64,000 bases of DNA from Martensiomyces pterosporus (lineage: Eukaryota > Kickxellomycota > Kickxellomycetes > Kickxellales > Kickxellaceae), in NCBI GenBank assembly GCA_025201845.1, contig MU603943.1, positions 62,001-126,000 on the forward strand. Reading direction: 5' to 3'. Both the position numbers and the translations under genes were made by a program. How positions within the stretch are numbered: position 1 is the stretch's first letter; each line of letters begins with the position of its first letter. A model generated the notes under the pieces. That model had not been told where the DNA came from, ran no database searches, and saw only the letters and a program-made list of their open reading frames with translations. Below, piece by piece: positions 1 through 10,855 of the stretch.

Positions 1-433
1 GCTGACGCGGCCGCGTAACAGATACTGTCGTTCCCTTGCCCCAGTCCCACACCACAACGTAGCCCACTGAGTAGCCAGCAACCAAAGACAAGTAGTCTGC
101 TGAGAATGCGACTGAAGAGACTGCGCCGTAGGCTGACGGCGTCTGCGAGCCCAACACGGTCTTTACTCGGCCCAAATAGTCTGCTACGACAACCAGCCCT
201 CTCTCAGTGCCCAGGGCCACGCACTCGCCCATGCATGACGCTGTTACCGCTCCAAACTGCTCAACCAGCTCCGGAAGCCTTGTTGAGAGGTCGTCAAGCC
301 GGCGCCAGCTGAAGTAGTCGGTCGTGTACCGAGTCACCGTGTTTTCTAAATTGGCAATTCGGCGCTCATATTCGGCCTCTGGCGTGGGCTCCAATGTCGA
401 AATCGGGGTTGAAGCGCCTGTATCGGCCTCCAT
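1..433 (-). CDS. VPS8: VPS8-like CORVET subunit, N-terminal part (cut by window edge)
   Basis: The minus strand is open from an ATG at 433 to the window edge, giving about 144 residues. An acidic, proline-containing N-terminus is followed by a segment reading FSWRRLDDLS, then AIGT-like and WD-repeat-like stretches (VALGTERGLVVVADYLGRV; GAVSSVAFSADYLSLVAGY; VVVWDWGKG). This matches my recollection of the start of the VPS8 beta-propeller, the Rab5-effector subunit of the CORVET tethering complex on early endosomes. The RING and clathrin-repeat parts would lie outside the window. The gene is divergent from CUL3, with 313 bp between the two start codons. Another WD40 trafficking protein cannot be excluded from so short a piece. 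Confidence 0.6.
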   Translation of the reverse strand, partial: MEADTGASTPISTLEPTPEAEYERRIANLENTVTRYTTDYFSWRRLDDLSTRLPELVEQFGAVTASCMGECVALGTERGLVVVADYLGRVKTVLGSQTPSAYGAVSSVAFSADYLSLVAGYSVGYVVVWDWGKGTTVSVTRPRQ

Positions 434-746
434 CGTACAGCGAAAGGGTGGGAATAGAATATAAGGAATCAAAGAGATGCGAGAATAGAGATTGCAAATA
501 ACGGCAGGCGCGAATTCACTGGGGATCACTTTTCTGTCTGCGCGTGTGCGCGGTACGGCAGGGGACAGCGTGGTATTGGTCTCAACGTCATCGCCTATGA
601 GCGACTTGGACGGGGCTTGGCGCCCACTGCACCTCTCCGCACCCCACGCTTTTCGCCTCACACCTCTCGCCCACCCCTCCTTCCTTCCTTCCTTCCTTCC
701 TGTCCAAGGGTGCATATGCACTTTCCAAGCCATATATTCAGCTACA
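434..746. promoter_or_regulatory. Shared VPS8/CUL3 promoter interval with TTCC tract
   Basis: This interval lies between two divergent start codons and has no convincing ORF. It contains a pyrimidine-only run at about 676-700 made of five to six TTCC units. Such pyrimidine tracts are common in fungal core promoters, but no specific factor site could be recognised. Confidence 0.4.
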
Positions 747-3233
747 ATGTCCTTTGCTAACAAACGTCCTGGCAGCCGCATTCTACCAGCACGCCGGTTG
801 GTATGTCTTTATTCATGCTCTCCTTTGTGCTGCTCATGTCGCTGTCATGTCTGTGCTGCGCAATTTGGCAGCAAGCTCTGCTAACAGCCCATTCCACCGT
901 GCTTTGCTTGGAAATAGACTCCGCAAGTGGACCCGAATGCGCAATTTGAGAAGCTCGCCTCGGCAATCGACGAGATTTACAAGCACAATGCCTCGCAGCT
1001 ATCGTTCGAAGAGCTGTACCGGACAGCATATGGACTGGTGCTCAGTAAGAACGGCCAGCTGCTCTACGACGGCGTCAAGGGTGTCTTGGAGTCGCATTTG
1101 TGCGAGTGTGTGCACAGAGACATCCTGCAAAACGCAGATCTTGCTAGCAAGGAGCCTGTGCTGAGAAACAACGAGACATTCCTGGCCAGTCTGCGCGCCC
1201 TGTGGAGCGAGCACGTAACGGCGATGCTTATGATAAAGGATGTGCTCATGTACGTCGACAAGGTGTTCGTCAAGAACGCACAGCTTCCTTCGATCTACGA
1301 TATGGGCATGGGCGTGTTCAGAGACCAGGTGCTATTTGCATCGGGACGCCGACTCGGCACTGCGGCCAGCAAAGCCGTCCTGAGCCAGATAAACAGTGAG
1401 CGGCGCGGCGAAGAGGTCAATCGCGCGACTTTGCGCGGCGTCGTTGACATGATGGTTGAGCTGCAAGACAGCAACCAGATGCGCACCGTATATGAAATGA
1501 CCTTTGAGCCGCAGCTTCTTGCCGAAGCCGAGGCCTATTATCGCAACCTCGCTTCTGCGCGTATCAGCGAGCTAGGCGCGCCCGAGTACGCCAGTGCTGC
1601 GCAATCTGACATGGACGCGGAGATGGACCGCGTTAAGGCTTATCTGGCCCCTTCGACTGCCGACTCGCTAAAGAAGGTGCTATTAAACGAGCTCATTGCC
1701 AGCCATGCAAACGAAGTTCTCGAGATCGAGGGTGCTGGGCTGGTTCAGATGCTTGGCCAGCGGAACATCCCAGCCCTGCAGACACTTTACAGCCTCTACT
1801 CGCTAGTTCCGACGGCAATAAAGGAGCTGCAAGCGGGTGTGCACCACCGCATCGTCCATCTGGGAGCCCGAATCACGGCCTCTCTCGCACAGGCTACCAG
1901 CGACGAGTCGCCTGCTAGCAAGGGGCCGCAGGGTACAAAGTCGGCCTCTGATCTGTCAGGGTTGGCGGCGAGAACGGCCATGGCCTTGAGGTGGATCCAG
2001 GACATGCTCGCGCTGTACGATGTATACGACGAGTTCTTCGACCAGTCGTTTGCAGGAAGCCTGGCCATGCGCAACACGATCAACGACGCCTTCATAGATG
2101 CCATCAACGCCAACCCCAGAGCACCGGAATTGCTATCCCTGTTTATTGACGACAGCTTGAAGAAGGGGCTCAAGGGCAAGTCCGAGCAGGAGGTAGACCA
2201 CATCCTGGAGCGCTCGGTGCTGATGTTCCGCTTCCTCAAGAACAAAGACACGTTTGAGCACTACTACAAAGTCCATCTTGCAAAGCGCCTTCTCTTTGGG
2301 CGCAGCGTCTCCGACGATGCAGAGCAAAGCCTGGTATCCAAGTTCAAGGTCGAGTGCGGATCGCAGTTTACGCTCAAGCTGGAAGGCATGTTTAAGGATA
2401 TCCACTTGTCTTCGGATATGGCGCAGGAGCTGAAAGACTCTGGCATTGCTGGGAGCGCAGGCTTTGATATGGGTGTCTCAGTTCTGACTCCAACGTTTTG
2501 GCCGGTCCTTGCCCCGTCGTCCTCTGGCAAGAATGATAACGCCGATGTAGTCATCTCGGACAACCAGATTGCCACTGCGATCGAGTCCTTCTCCGACTTT
2601 TACCTCAAGCACCACTCGGGCCGCCGCTTGATGTGGCAATATAACATGGGGAGCGCGGACCTCAAGGTGCGCTTTGGCAGCCGCACTTACGAGCTGAACG
2701 TGTCGACATACCAGATGCTGATACTGATGCTGTTTGCTGACTCTGAGGAAGGCCTTGCGCTGACCACGACTCAGATCCAGGAGAAGACTCAGATCCCGGA
2801 CGAAGCACTGCGCCGGCAGCTGCAGTCCCTTGCCTGTGCAAAGTACAGAATCTTGGCGAAAGCGCCAAAGTCGCGCGATGTGGAGCCGACAGACAAGTTT
2901 TCGCTCAACGAGGGATTCCGGTCGCCGCAGTACAGGATCCGTGTCCCTGTGATAACATCAAGAACCCATGTCGAAACTGAGAAGGAAAAGGCAGCGTCGC
3001 AGGCTATCATAAACCAAGAAAGGCAGTATCTGATCGAGGCAGCCATTGTCCGTATTATGAAGGATCGGAGGCAGATGGTGCACGACAGCCTGGTCAATGA
3101 GACGATCGTCCAGCTGTCTTCGCGCTTTTTGCCATCATCAAAGGCGATCAAAGAAGGCATTGGCAAGCTCATCGACCGCGAGTATCTGCAGCGCTCGCCA
3201 GACGACCCAAGACTTTACATTTACTTGGCATAG
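747..3233 (+). CDS. CUL3: Cullin-3, scaffold of BTB-type ubiquitin ligases
   Basis: Exons are 747-800 and 918-3233, giving 789 residues. The intron has a GTATGT donor at 801, a TGCTAAC branch site near 880 and a TAG acceptor at 917. It is phase 0, and without it the protein would lack an ATG. The N-terminus is basic (MSFANKRPGSR), then cullin repeats begin (FEELYRTAYGLVL), a segment typical of CUL3. The cullin homology domain follows, then the C-terminal winged helix with the neddylation motif IVRIMKDRR; the acceptor lysine is about K733. The chain ends in YIYLA, as cullins do. CUL3 pairs BTB-domain substrate receptors with RBX1. Identification as a cullin is secure and as CUL3 very likely. 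Confidence 0.93.
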
Positions 3234-3597
3234 AGCAGCGCTTTGTCGCCAGCACGTTTTTTTTTTCTTTAGCAGACAAGAGCTGGCTACATCCGTGCGT
3301 GGACAGTAGCATCACATAGTGAGCAAATGGCAGATGGCGCGAACGAATGAGCTGCTCTTGACAGAGAAGGGGGCGTGCTGATGATGATGAGGGACGTCTG
3401 GCATTGCAGCGGTGCAGGAAGTTTGGTAATGTCGAGGTTGTGAATGGGGAGAAATAGGGGGAAACTAGTCTACGAATATAGCAAAAAGGAAAAGCCAGAG
3501 CTTCTGGCTCTCCCTAAAGCCGAATTACAGATGTGTGCCTGTGCTTGTGTTTGTGCTTGTGTTTGTACTTGTGTGTGTGCATAGTGGATGGTTCCCA
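3234..3597. other. Intergenic 3' region between CUL3 and the GATA factor
   Basis: The two flanking genes converge here. No gene is visible. A T-run sits near 3257-3265, and a TGTG-rich simple repeat built on the unit CTTGTGTTTGTG occupies about 3536-3580. Both are typical of 3' untranslated or spacer sequence. Confidence 0.5.
3539..3580. repeat. TTTGTG-type simple repeat
   Basis: Degenerate tandem CTTGTG/TTTGTG units run through this stretch, just past the stop codon of the white-collar-like gene. No function is suggested. Confidence 0.6.
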
Positions 3598-6500
3598 CTA
3601 CCCGGCCATTTTCTTGTTTGCCCGGTTGATCGATCGTGCATACCGCAATCCGCACGCGTTGCATAGCCTACACATGTGGGGAACGACAGGGGCGATGCCA
3701 ATGGAAACATGTGTGAGCACCCATGCCCAGAACCATTTCGTCAGCTTAACAAAAAAACAAAAGCAGCTCGGGCATTTGCCGATCAGCAGCATGCCACCGC
3801 ACTCTCGCAGAAGGAGCTGCTGAACGCGCATACACCAGCGAACAAGCAAAGCATCAAGAAAAGCAGCCAGCACAGGCCTAAGGCCCGGGGACTAGGCGGC
3901 TGGTGCGAGCGCTTGTACTTACGTTTTGTGGCCAGTTGGGCCCTTTCGCCACTCGGGGCTGGAGTCTGTTCCACAGCTCTTGCATGTCTTCTTTTCCGGC
4001 TCGATGCGGTGGACTATTGGTCCAGCCATGCTTGGGGATGCCACAGCAGAGGCCACTGGCGACTGGTACTGGTCGTGCACGGCGTTTAGCAACAGATGCG
4101 GGTGCGGGGAGTTTGGGTTTCGGATTGGCGGCCGCTGGTTTGGTGACATGTTGAATGCCAGCAGCTGGTGCTGCTGGTGCTGGTGCTGCTGCTGCTGCTG
4201 GGAGTGGTGTGGTTGCATTTGTGGCTGCGCCAAGATGTGTGGTGCTTGTGGCCACCGCCACGATTCGCCCGTCTCGTGTGGAGGTGGATACAGATTCACT
4301 TGCACATAGCCTCCTTGGTTTGCTGATGGAGGCTGAGGTGCAGGCGATAGCGAGACGGGGGTGTGGTGATGCGTGCTCGACGCTAAGGGCGACACAGCTG
4401 GTGTTGGCTGGTTTGAGGCTTCGCCGCCCTTGGGCACCGCTGCACCACCGCTGCCCATCTGTAGATTTCCGCCGCCGCCAGCAGCCCCTACCCGCTGCCG
4501 CAGCTCAAGCACCCTGCTTCCAGGGCTGGATAGCGACGCTGGGCTGCCTCTAATGCCAGCAGCGCCAGCAGCGGCTCCGGATGCAGCAACTCCGTGCGAA
4601 TTTGCCAGCAGCGAGGGGGCCGGCGGCTGCCTTCGTTCTCCGTTCAGCGCCTGTATTGGGTACGAGAATCGACGCTCCTCAAACGACTTTGCAGGAGGCA
4701 GTGTATATGACGACTGCCGTCGCGGGGGCACTGATTCGGGTGGGGTTAGCGCAAACGCCGGCCGCGGAGGGAGGCTGGCTGCTACCGATGCTGGCGCTCG
4801 CGGGATTGAAAACGGCCGAGTTTCCACCAGCGGACCCGGCTGCTGCTGCTGCTGCTGGCCTAAAGCCGTGCGCTGGCTGAGCGGCAGCATCGGGCTGTTG
4901 CTTTGGAGCACTACTGCCGAGCGTGTCGTGCGCAGTCGCGCTGTGCTGCGATTGCCTGCATAGCCATGTGAGCCTGGGTCGTGGCGGGCACCGTGATCTG
5001 ATGCGTCGTTGCGTGTGGCATCGTCGCCTGGCGGGGTGGACAGATTGTACCTGGACAGAATGTTGTCGTCGCCTCCAACTGTGCTGATGCTGCTAGCGTC
5101 TGGCGAGTTCTCGCTTCGGACCTGCTGACAAACAAACAAGAGATGGCCCCATCTAAACAGAATCGTCTGAACGCCGGCGAGCGCGCCCGTGCTGCTGTTT
5201 TTTATCTGGAGCTCGAGGCGTATCGGGTCGGAGCTAGGTACACATGGGCACTGCAGCAATCCGAGAACGTCGCCCTCAACTCTCCCCTCGCTCCCCACCT
5301 TCCACAAAGAGCGTAGATTGACGCCCTCCTTTGTCGCGTCAAAGGGCGATTTTCCAAAAACCTTGGTGTATCCCTCTTCTGGAAAAGCGCACAGCAGCCT
5401 TTCTGTATCAATCGAGTATATCTGAGCGTGCCGCGATGCCAGGCTGCTGCCCACGCTCCCCAAGATGCTGTTTCCTCCTCCAGACATTCCTCTCGATAGT
5501 CCCTGCGGCGTGTCGATGATGTCAAGCTTGTGGATCTGAGAGAGCAGGTGCTGCACCCGCTCGGCATCCGCCATCATTGAGGCGTTCGAAATGCAATCGC
5601 ACTGTATGGTTGGCGACAGCGACGACGACAAAGATGAGCCTGCCGATGTGGCCTTTGAAGAGCCTTGTGTCGATGTCGGCAATAGGCCTCTCGCGGGCGT
5701 GTTCTCATAGTGGCATACCATGATCGACAGTTTCTTTGACACTAGATAAAGCGCAATGTTTGCAATCAAGTATTCATCGCTGTCACTGTCTTCGGCGCCT
5801 GTGGTTGCACATGTGTCTGCTGGTGACATTGTTCCTATTGAGTCCTCGAGTATGGTCTTTAGCCGCTTAGGTACCGGCTGCTGCTGCTGCTGCTGGCATT
5901 CCCGAGTAGAGCGCAGCTTTGCTATATCTGGAATAATCGGCAGTGACAGCTTGCGCTCCAGAGACTCATGGACATGTCGAGCCGGGTGGCTCTGGTGGGG
6001 GATATGAGATTCGGAAGCCCGCCGAAAGAGCTGCTGGAATCCAACTTTATCAAGGTCGAACCGCCTCAGTCTGCATCTACAATTTGTCCATTTGGTAGTT
6101 TTTTTGGTCGGCTCCTTTCAGCACAATGGAAAGGATGGTAGCAGCGATAATGTGTTGGCACAATGGCAACAAGAAAATTTTTTGTGTTTTCGTGAGGCCA
6201 GATAGCAAGGAAGCGCCAGAAATGGGCAAGAGGAAAATGTGCCTTCTCCAAGCACAAGGGCGACTTGTTTGCCAGCAGCGCTTAGCAAAGCGGCTCGCGC
6301 ACAACAGAAAGTGGATGCGTATAGCGCCAGACGCAGCAGAGGCACAGGCGGGGGTGCTGGGTTGGGCACAGTGGATCGATTATGTGTTCTGGAAATGGGC
6401 AGGTAGAGTAAATACCGATGCAAGGCGAAGGGCGTGGTGAGGCGAAGGCATAGATAATAAAGAATACAATAGGAGGAAGGAGGATATGCTGGGGGCGGCG

Positions 6501-6876
6501 GCAGAGACAGCCAACAGGAAGGAGCAGGGGATGAGCTCCCGTATGAATAAAAGACGCTCCAGCAGTACTTGGTTACACACTTTTAGCATGCTTACCTGAT
6601 ATTGGAGCCAACAAAAGATTTCGAAATGAAGGTGTCGACAAGGTCGCTGCGAGCCCGAGTAGCCTCGTCTGGGTGAATATAGTCAAACAGCGACTGGTTC
6701 AGCATGGTTGACGCCTTGTCCGGGCCCAGAAAGCTGTGTAGCGACGCCGAGACAAAGACAAAATTCAGACTCTCTCCGTGAAGCACGCTCCAAAAGCATG
6801 GGTGGCGGTTGCTCCCCTTGGCAGTCCCGCTTTCTGTGGCCATGTCTGCGGTGCGCTTTTTACCAATTGCTGCCAT
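3598..6876 (-). CDS. White-collar-like transcription factor: PAS, PAS, GATA zinc finger
   Basis: Exons (minus strand) are 6876-6596, 6076-3923 and 3667-3598, totalling 834 residues; an acceptor six bases further on (exon starting at 6070) also keeps frame. A first PAS segment spans about residues 28-220 with a long disordered insertion. A second PAS lies at about 314-414. A poly-Q/Pro/Ser-rich middle follows, then a C-terminal GATA finger: C792-X2-C795-X18-C814-X2-C817. The finger is completed only by splicing, with GHKT on one exon and LCNACGLRYARS on the next. The X18 loop and PAS-GATA order are typical of the white-collar family. I see no flavin-binding LOV motif (NCRFLQ), so it should be the WC-2-like partner and not the photoreceptor. 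The start at 6876 is the ATG that precedes the PAS. Confidence 0.82.
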
Positions 6877-7816
6877 TGTCTGACAGTACAATATAAGAGC
6901 TATGCAGTGTATTCCTCGTCCAGCACTGCTGAATTGCCAAAGGGTTATCCGTATATGCGCGCGCCAGGGCAGGGGAGAGTGCGGGTATGTGTTATATGTG
7001 TTTATAGCAGCCAGGAAGAGGCTGTCAGGTTCCGCCTTGTTTTCTGCTACTCGACGAGCAAGCAACAATACAGGCTGCTAGTGTGCGCTGGAGGAGAGGG
7101 CGTGCGTGAAAAGGATAAAGAGAGAAAAGGGGCTGCTCGAATGACTTGCAAAAGTAAAGAGCAAACTGTGGCAGGCCGAAAGGCAGATACTCTGGAATAG
7201 ACCGGAATTAGGAGATGCAGAGAGAGGAGGAAAAAAAAAAAAGCGAGGAACACTTAGCAGGAACCAGAAAATAGAATAGAATAAAAAAAAAGCAGCAGGC
7301 AGCGCAAACCAAAGAAAAGAGTTAGCACAAAAATAAGTGCTCGGCGTGCTTGGAAGATCATGCGCAGATAGGGATGCACGTGATTCCGATTATTTTTTTT
7401 TTTTTTGGTTTTTTCGCTCCAAGCCTCAGCTCACAAGCTCCACCGTTCTGCGGCGGTCCCTGGAAAAACGTTGGGTTTGTTGTGGAAACGGGCAGTTGCG
7501 CGCAAAAGCCGCGGTCAGAGGATATCTGGGCTTGGCCTGCCGAGTAGGGGAGGGAGGCGAGCTCCAAGAATGCGCGTCTTCCCAAAGTTTGGAGCAAAAG
7601 GCTCTTTATTGAGGCCAGAAATGAATGCCACGAACAAACGTGCTTTGTTGCGGGCGGGCTGGGGAGAATGAGATATGCAGCAATATGTGCGCTATAAAAG
7701 AGCAAACGCGGAATGCTATGCGTGGGCAAAAGGGGGATAAGAGGATACGAGTATAAACACTGGTGGATGTAAGAAATACAGATACACAAAACATGGATGT
7801 ATATGGCGGGCGCCTT
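6877..7816. other. Intergenic spacer upstream of the white-collar-like gene
   Basis: This 940 bp lies between the stop of the LRR-protein gene (7817) and the ATG of the white-collar-like gene (6876). It should hold that gene's promoter and the LRR gene's 3' UTR. A run of about 14 T starts at 7393, and A-rich runs lie at 7230-7245 and 7282-7292. The small ORFs present do not resemble known proteins and look accidental. Confidence 0.4.
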
Positions 7817-10800
7817 TCATGGCAAAGAAAGGTCCTCGGGGTAAGGCAGAGCAACTGAGTGGCCCCATGTGCGAGGCTCGCGCAGGGACGAGTACATGGT
7901 GTTCGCATACAGCGCAAGCAGCTTGGTGGCCCTGTCGAGCGACGCCTCGTGCTGCCGCGGTGTCAGGCTCAGCCTTGTTGAGCTCAAGAACGCGGACATG
8001 CGCTTAGCCGCCGTCGCTTCAATGCGCTTGCAGAGGAGCTGCCTTTGGCTCTCCTGCGTGTGCTGGACTGGAGTCTCTTGGCGGCTCAGCAGCGACCACT
8101 TGCAAGAGCTGCCAAGGCGGAGGGTAGCAAGGCGCTGCCTCATCTCGACCAGGTCGGCAGAAACTGTGCTTAGTGGGTTTGCCGCCAGTACAATGTGCTC
8201 TAGGCGACGCAGGCGCGACAGCCAGCCAGGCACAGTATTGATCCAATTGTGCGACATGTCCAGGCTACGCAGGTCGCGGCACTGCAGAATGCAGGGCAGA
8301 ATGGCCACCAGCCCAACGTTGACCAGCACAAGCCTTTGTAGCCTGTTTGCATGTTCAATACACGCAACAAGCGCCATGGCAAACCCTGGCAGCCGGGATG
8401 TTTGCCAGCTGCCACTATCGCCATAGCAGCGCAGAACGAGCCCTGTCAGACTTTCCACTGGAACGCGCATTTGAATGCTCAGCGGGACTCGAGGGATGGT
8501 GCAGCTGGCCAGTTCAGCATAGCTGCGCATATCTGCTGCATAGGATGGCACATTCTCCACTGGCGTGGCAGCTGCCACAATAGCAGCGGCATCCACCTCC
8601 GTGGCTGCCGCCGCCTGGTCAGGCGTAATATCCGTAGACTCTACTGCCACTGCCACTGCTGCCACTGCTACTGCTGCTGGCGCTTCCTTAGCTGCCAGCT
8701 CTGGAATAGTAGCTAGAATGTCTTCCGACCCAGGCAAAAGTGTTTCTGCCGATATGGAGCTGCGATACAACGACGCGCTTGCCACCAGCTCCATGATTTT
8801 ATCCGCATCCAGCGATGCATGGAACATGGTCGGGGGCAGCACTGTGCGCTTTCGCCGGCGACGCGTAGGCATTGCTGGATGCTCGCCATCACTGCCAGAC
8901 CCGTTCATAAGCAGCCAGTCAGTAGGCTGTGTCAGCGTCGAGCCGTCAAAGTCGATGTGCTCTGTGCTTCCAGCTGACGTCGGCATATCGGGGACATTGC
9001 AATACGCATCTTCCTGGCCTATGTCCGCATGGAGCTCGGGGCTGCTACAGCACTGCATGCCACTTGAAGCGGAGGACAAGAGCTGGGGCGACCTTGCAGA
9101 CACGCTGCCAATAAGCGGGCTGCGCGGGTCCAGCATCGGCAGAATACTTTGCGCCTCTAGCGGGAATGATGTATGCTGTATCGAGCGTATTACATCGGCG
9201 CCCGTTGATGCGCTCCGCGTTAACGCGCCGCTGCCACCACCACTACCACAGCCCCCACTTGCACCTGCCTGCTGCCTGCTCATATCGAACGCAGCACTCG
9301 AGTCAACCGCCATCTGGAATTCAAAACGAGGACTAAGGCGGCTTGGAAACGTCGCTGAGCGTAGGCGCTCGTCCTCGCCACCCTCCCTGCTGGCCTGCTG
9401 CTCTTGGTCGCGTCGCTGCCAGTACGCCTCAACAGAGGCGCCTTCAACATGGAAGTCAAACGACCTGCGGCAGCGGTGACCCAATGGAAACTCGACTGTC
9501 TGGCCAGAGAGGCCTGACATGTTGCGCATGTGTCTTTGTTGGCTCGCGGCCGATATTGAGGAAGACGAGGCGGTGGCATTGGAAGGGGGCCAGTGGCTGA
9601 GTGTAGGCGACACCTGCGTGCGCAGGCGGTGAGGACGGTATCCAGACGACCTTCTGCGGCGCTCAATCGATTTGGCTGCAGAGGAGCCCAAGCGAGGCAT
9701 TGTGTCTGGGGCCAAGTCATCGAGCTCGACCAGGCTCAAGAGGCTCCTCTGGTCGTCAGCCGACGAGAACGAGCACTCGGATATCTTTCTGGGAGACCCA
9801 ACCTTCCCTGTCCTGCCCGCTGCAGGGGCAATCGTGTGGGCATGGGACGGCAATGGCGGCCGTTTGGCACTGGGGCTTGCTGTGTCTAGCTGCAGCTGAC
9901 CCCGTAGCCGCTGCTGTGACGGTGGCCTAGACGGAGACCACGCGTGTGGTTTTGCTTGTGGCTGTTCCCGCCGCGACTGGGGCTGGGCAGTCTGCTGGAG
10001 TGCGGGCAAGGATGTCGCGGATGCCTCTGGCGCAAGAGACACGACAGACGAGGACGCTGAAAGAGGCGGTGTCGACACCGGTACTAGCGACTCTGTCGAT
10101 CCTGCATACCCAAGCCTGCTTTGCACCAGCACCGCCTCGCTTGCCTTTGGAGCCTGAGTTAACGCGCGGGGCCTTGGTGTCGAGCGCCGGCCTGACAGTG
10201 GCTGGTTTAGGCGAGGAGTGACTGCCCTGTTGTTCGTTCCTGGGGCAGTGCCCCTCATGCTGCCGATATCCAGTGTGGATGCACTCTGTGCCGGTGCTGC
10301 AGGGTACATGTCAGGCGTAACGAAAACAAAATCATCCAATGAAAACACGTCATAGATTGAGGGCTCTCCGATAGCCGGTGGGTAGGACATTGGCTTGCTG
10401 AACGTCCCTGCGCGCAGCCGTCTGAACGTTCCCGACGAGCTCTGCAACACCGATGCCGCAGCCTTTCTTGTTGAGCGCCGGGATGGGGGTGGCGTGGGCG
10501 ACAAGGGGTTGCTTACGCCGTCTTCGTCGAAAATCGACGGGGGCATGTCTGTGCTGTCTATGCCGACAGCCCATGGCTTTGTGATGCTTGCTGGCGGCGA
10601 TGTGTTGCTGCTGCTGCTAATGCGCAAGGATTGGAACGTCGAGCGAAGCCGCGACCCCAGCCCGCTTGTCTTTGTCGCAACTCTCGCTCTTTTGTGGCTT
10701 CCATGAGCCTGTCCTGGCGGCGTCACGGCTGCGGCCTCCCCCTTTGCCTTGTGCTGCGTCTGCATTGGAATTGACAGGCTCGTAAGCGATGCAGATGCCG

Positions 10801-10855
10801 AGAATTTGGCTGCCCGTGTCGGTTTGGAGGAGTCTGCCTTTGCAGTCCTGTACAT
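7817..10855 (-). CDS. Orphan protein with C-terminal leucine-rich repeats
   Basis: The frame is open for 1,012 codons from the ATG at 10855; no intron is needed. Residues 1 to about 790 look disordered: rich in Ser, Pro, Ala and Arg, with short basic patches and several Ala/Val runs near 730-750. Residues about 800-920 contain four to five leucine-rich repeats, such as LRSLDMSHNWINTVPGWL followed by LEHIVLAANPLSTV. The last 90 residues are helical and basic. The repeats would form a small protein-binding solenoid. I could not assign it to a named family. The yeast RAM-pathway protein Sog2 also has LRRs, but at its N-terminus, so I do not equate them. Localisation cannot be read; no signal peptide or membrane segment is seen. 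Confidence 0.7.
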   Translation of the reverse strand: MYRTAKADSSKPTRAAKFSASASLTSLSIPMQTQHKAKGEAAAVTPPGQAHGSHKRARVATKTSGLGSRLRSTFQSLRISSSSNTSPPASITKPWAVGIDSTDMPPSIFDEDGVSNPLSPTPPPSRRSTRKAAASVLQSSSGTFRRLRAGTFSKPMSYPPAIGEPSIYDVFSLDDFVFVTPDMYPAAPAQSASTLDIGSMRGTAPGTNNRAVTPRLNQPLSGRRSTPRPRALTQAPKASEAVLVQSRLGYAGSTESLVPVSTPPLSASSSVVSLAPEASATSLPALQQTAQPQSRREQPQAKPHAWSPSRPPSQQRLRGQLQLDTASPSAKRPPLPSHAHTIAPAAGRTGKVGSPRKISECSFSSADDQRSLLSLVELDDLAPDTMPRLGSSAAKSIERRRRSSGYRPHRLRTQVSPTLSHWPPSNATASSSSISAASQQRHMRNMSGLSGQTVEFPLGHRCRRSFDFHVEGASVEAYWQRRDQEQQASREGGEDERLRSATFPSRLSPRFEFQMAVDSSAAFDMSRQQAGASGGCGSGGGSGALTRSASTGADVIRSIQHTSFPLEAQSILPMLDPRSPLIGSVSARSPQLLSSASSGMQCCSSPELHADIGQEDAYCNVPDMPTSAGSTEHIDFDGSTLTQPTDWLLMNGSGSDGEHPAMPTRRRRKRTVLPPTMFHASLDADKIMELVASASLYRSSISAETLLPGSEDILATIPELAAKEAPAAVAVAAVAVAVESTDITPDQAAAATEVDAAAIVAAATPVENVPSYAADMRSYAELASCTIPRVPLSIQMRVPVESLTGLVLRCYGDSGSWQTSRLPGFAMALVACIEHANRLQRLVLVNVGLVAILPCILQCRDLRSLDMSHNWINTVPGWLSRLRRLEHIVLAANPLSTVSADLVEMRQRLATLRLGSSCKWSLLSRQETPVQHTQESQRQLLCKRIEATAAKRMSAFLSSTRLSLTPRQHEASLDRATKLLALYANTMYSSLREPRTWGHSVALPYPEDLSLP

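Noticed and set aside
927..3233. CUL3 as a single exon starting at 927
   Set aside because: The codon at 927 is GTG, and a clean GTATGT/TGCTAAC/TAG intron links an upstream ATG exon in frame.
6050..6075. GGTTCGACC resembling a tRNA T-loop
   Set aside because: It falls in the white-collar-like coding exon and no acceptor stem, D-arm or anticodon arm surrounds it.
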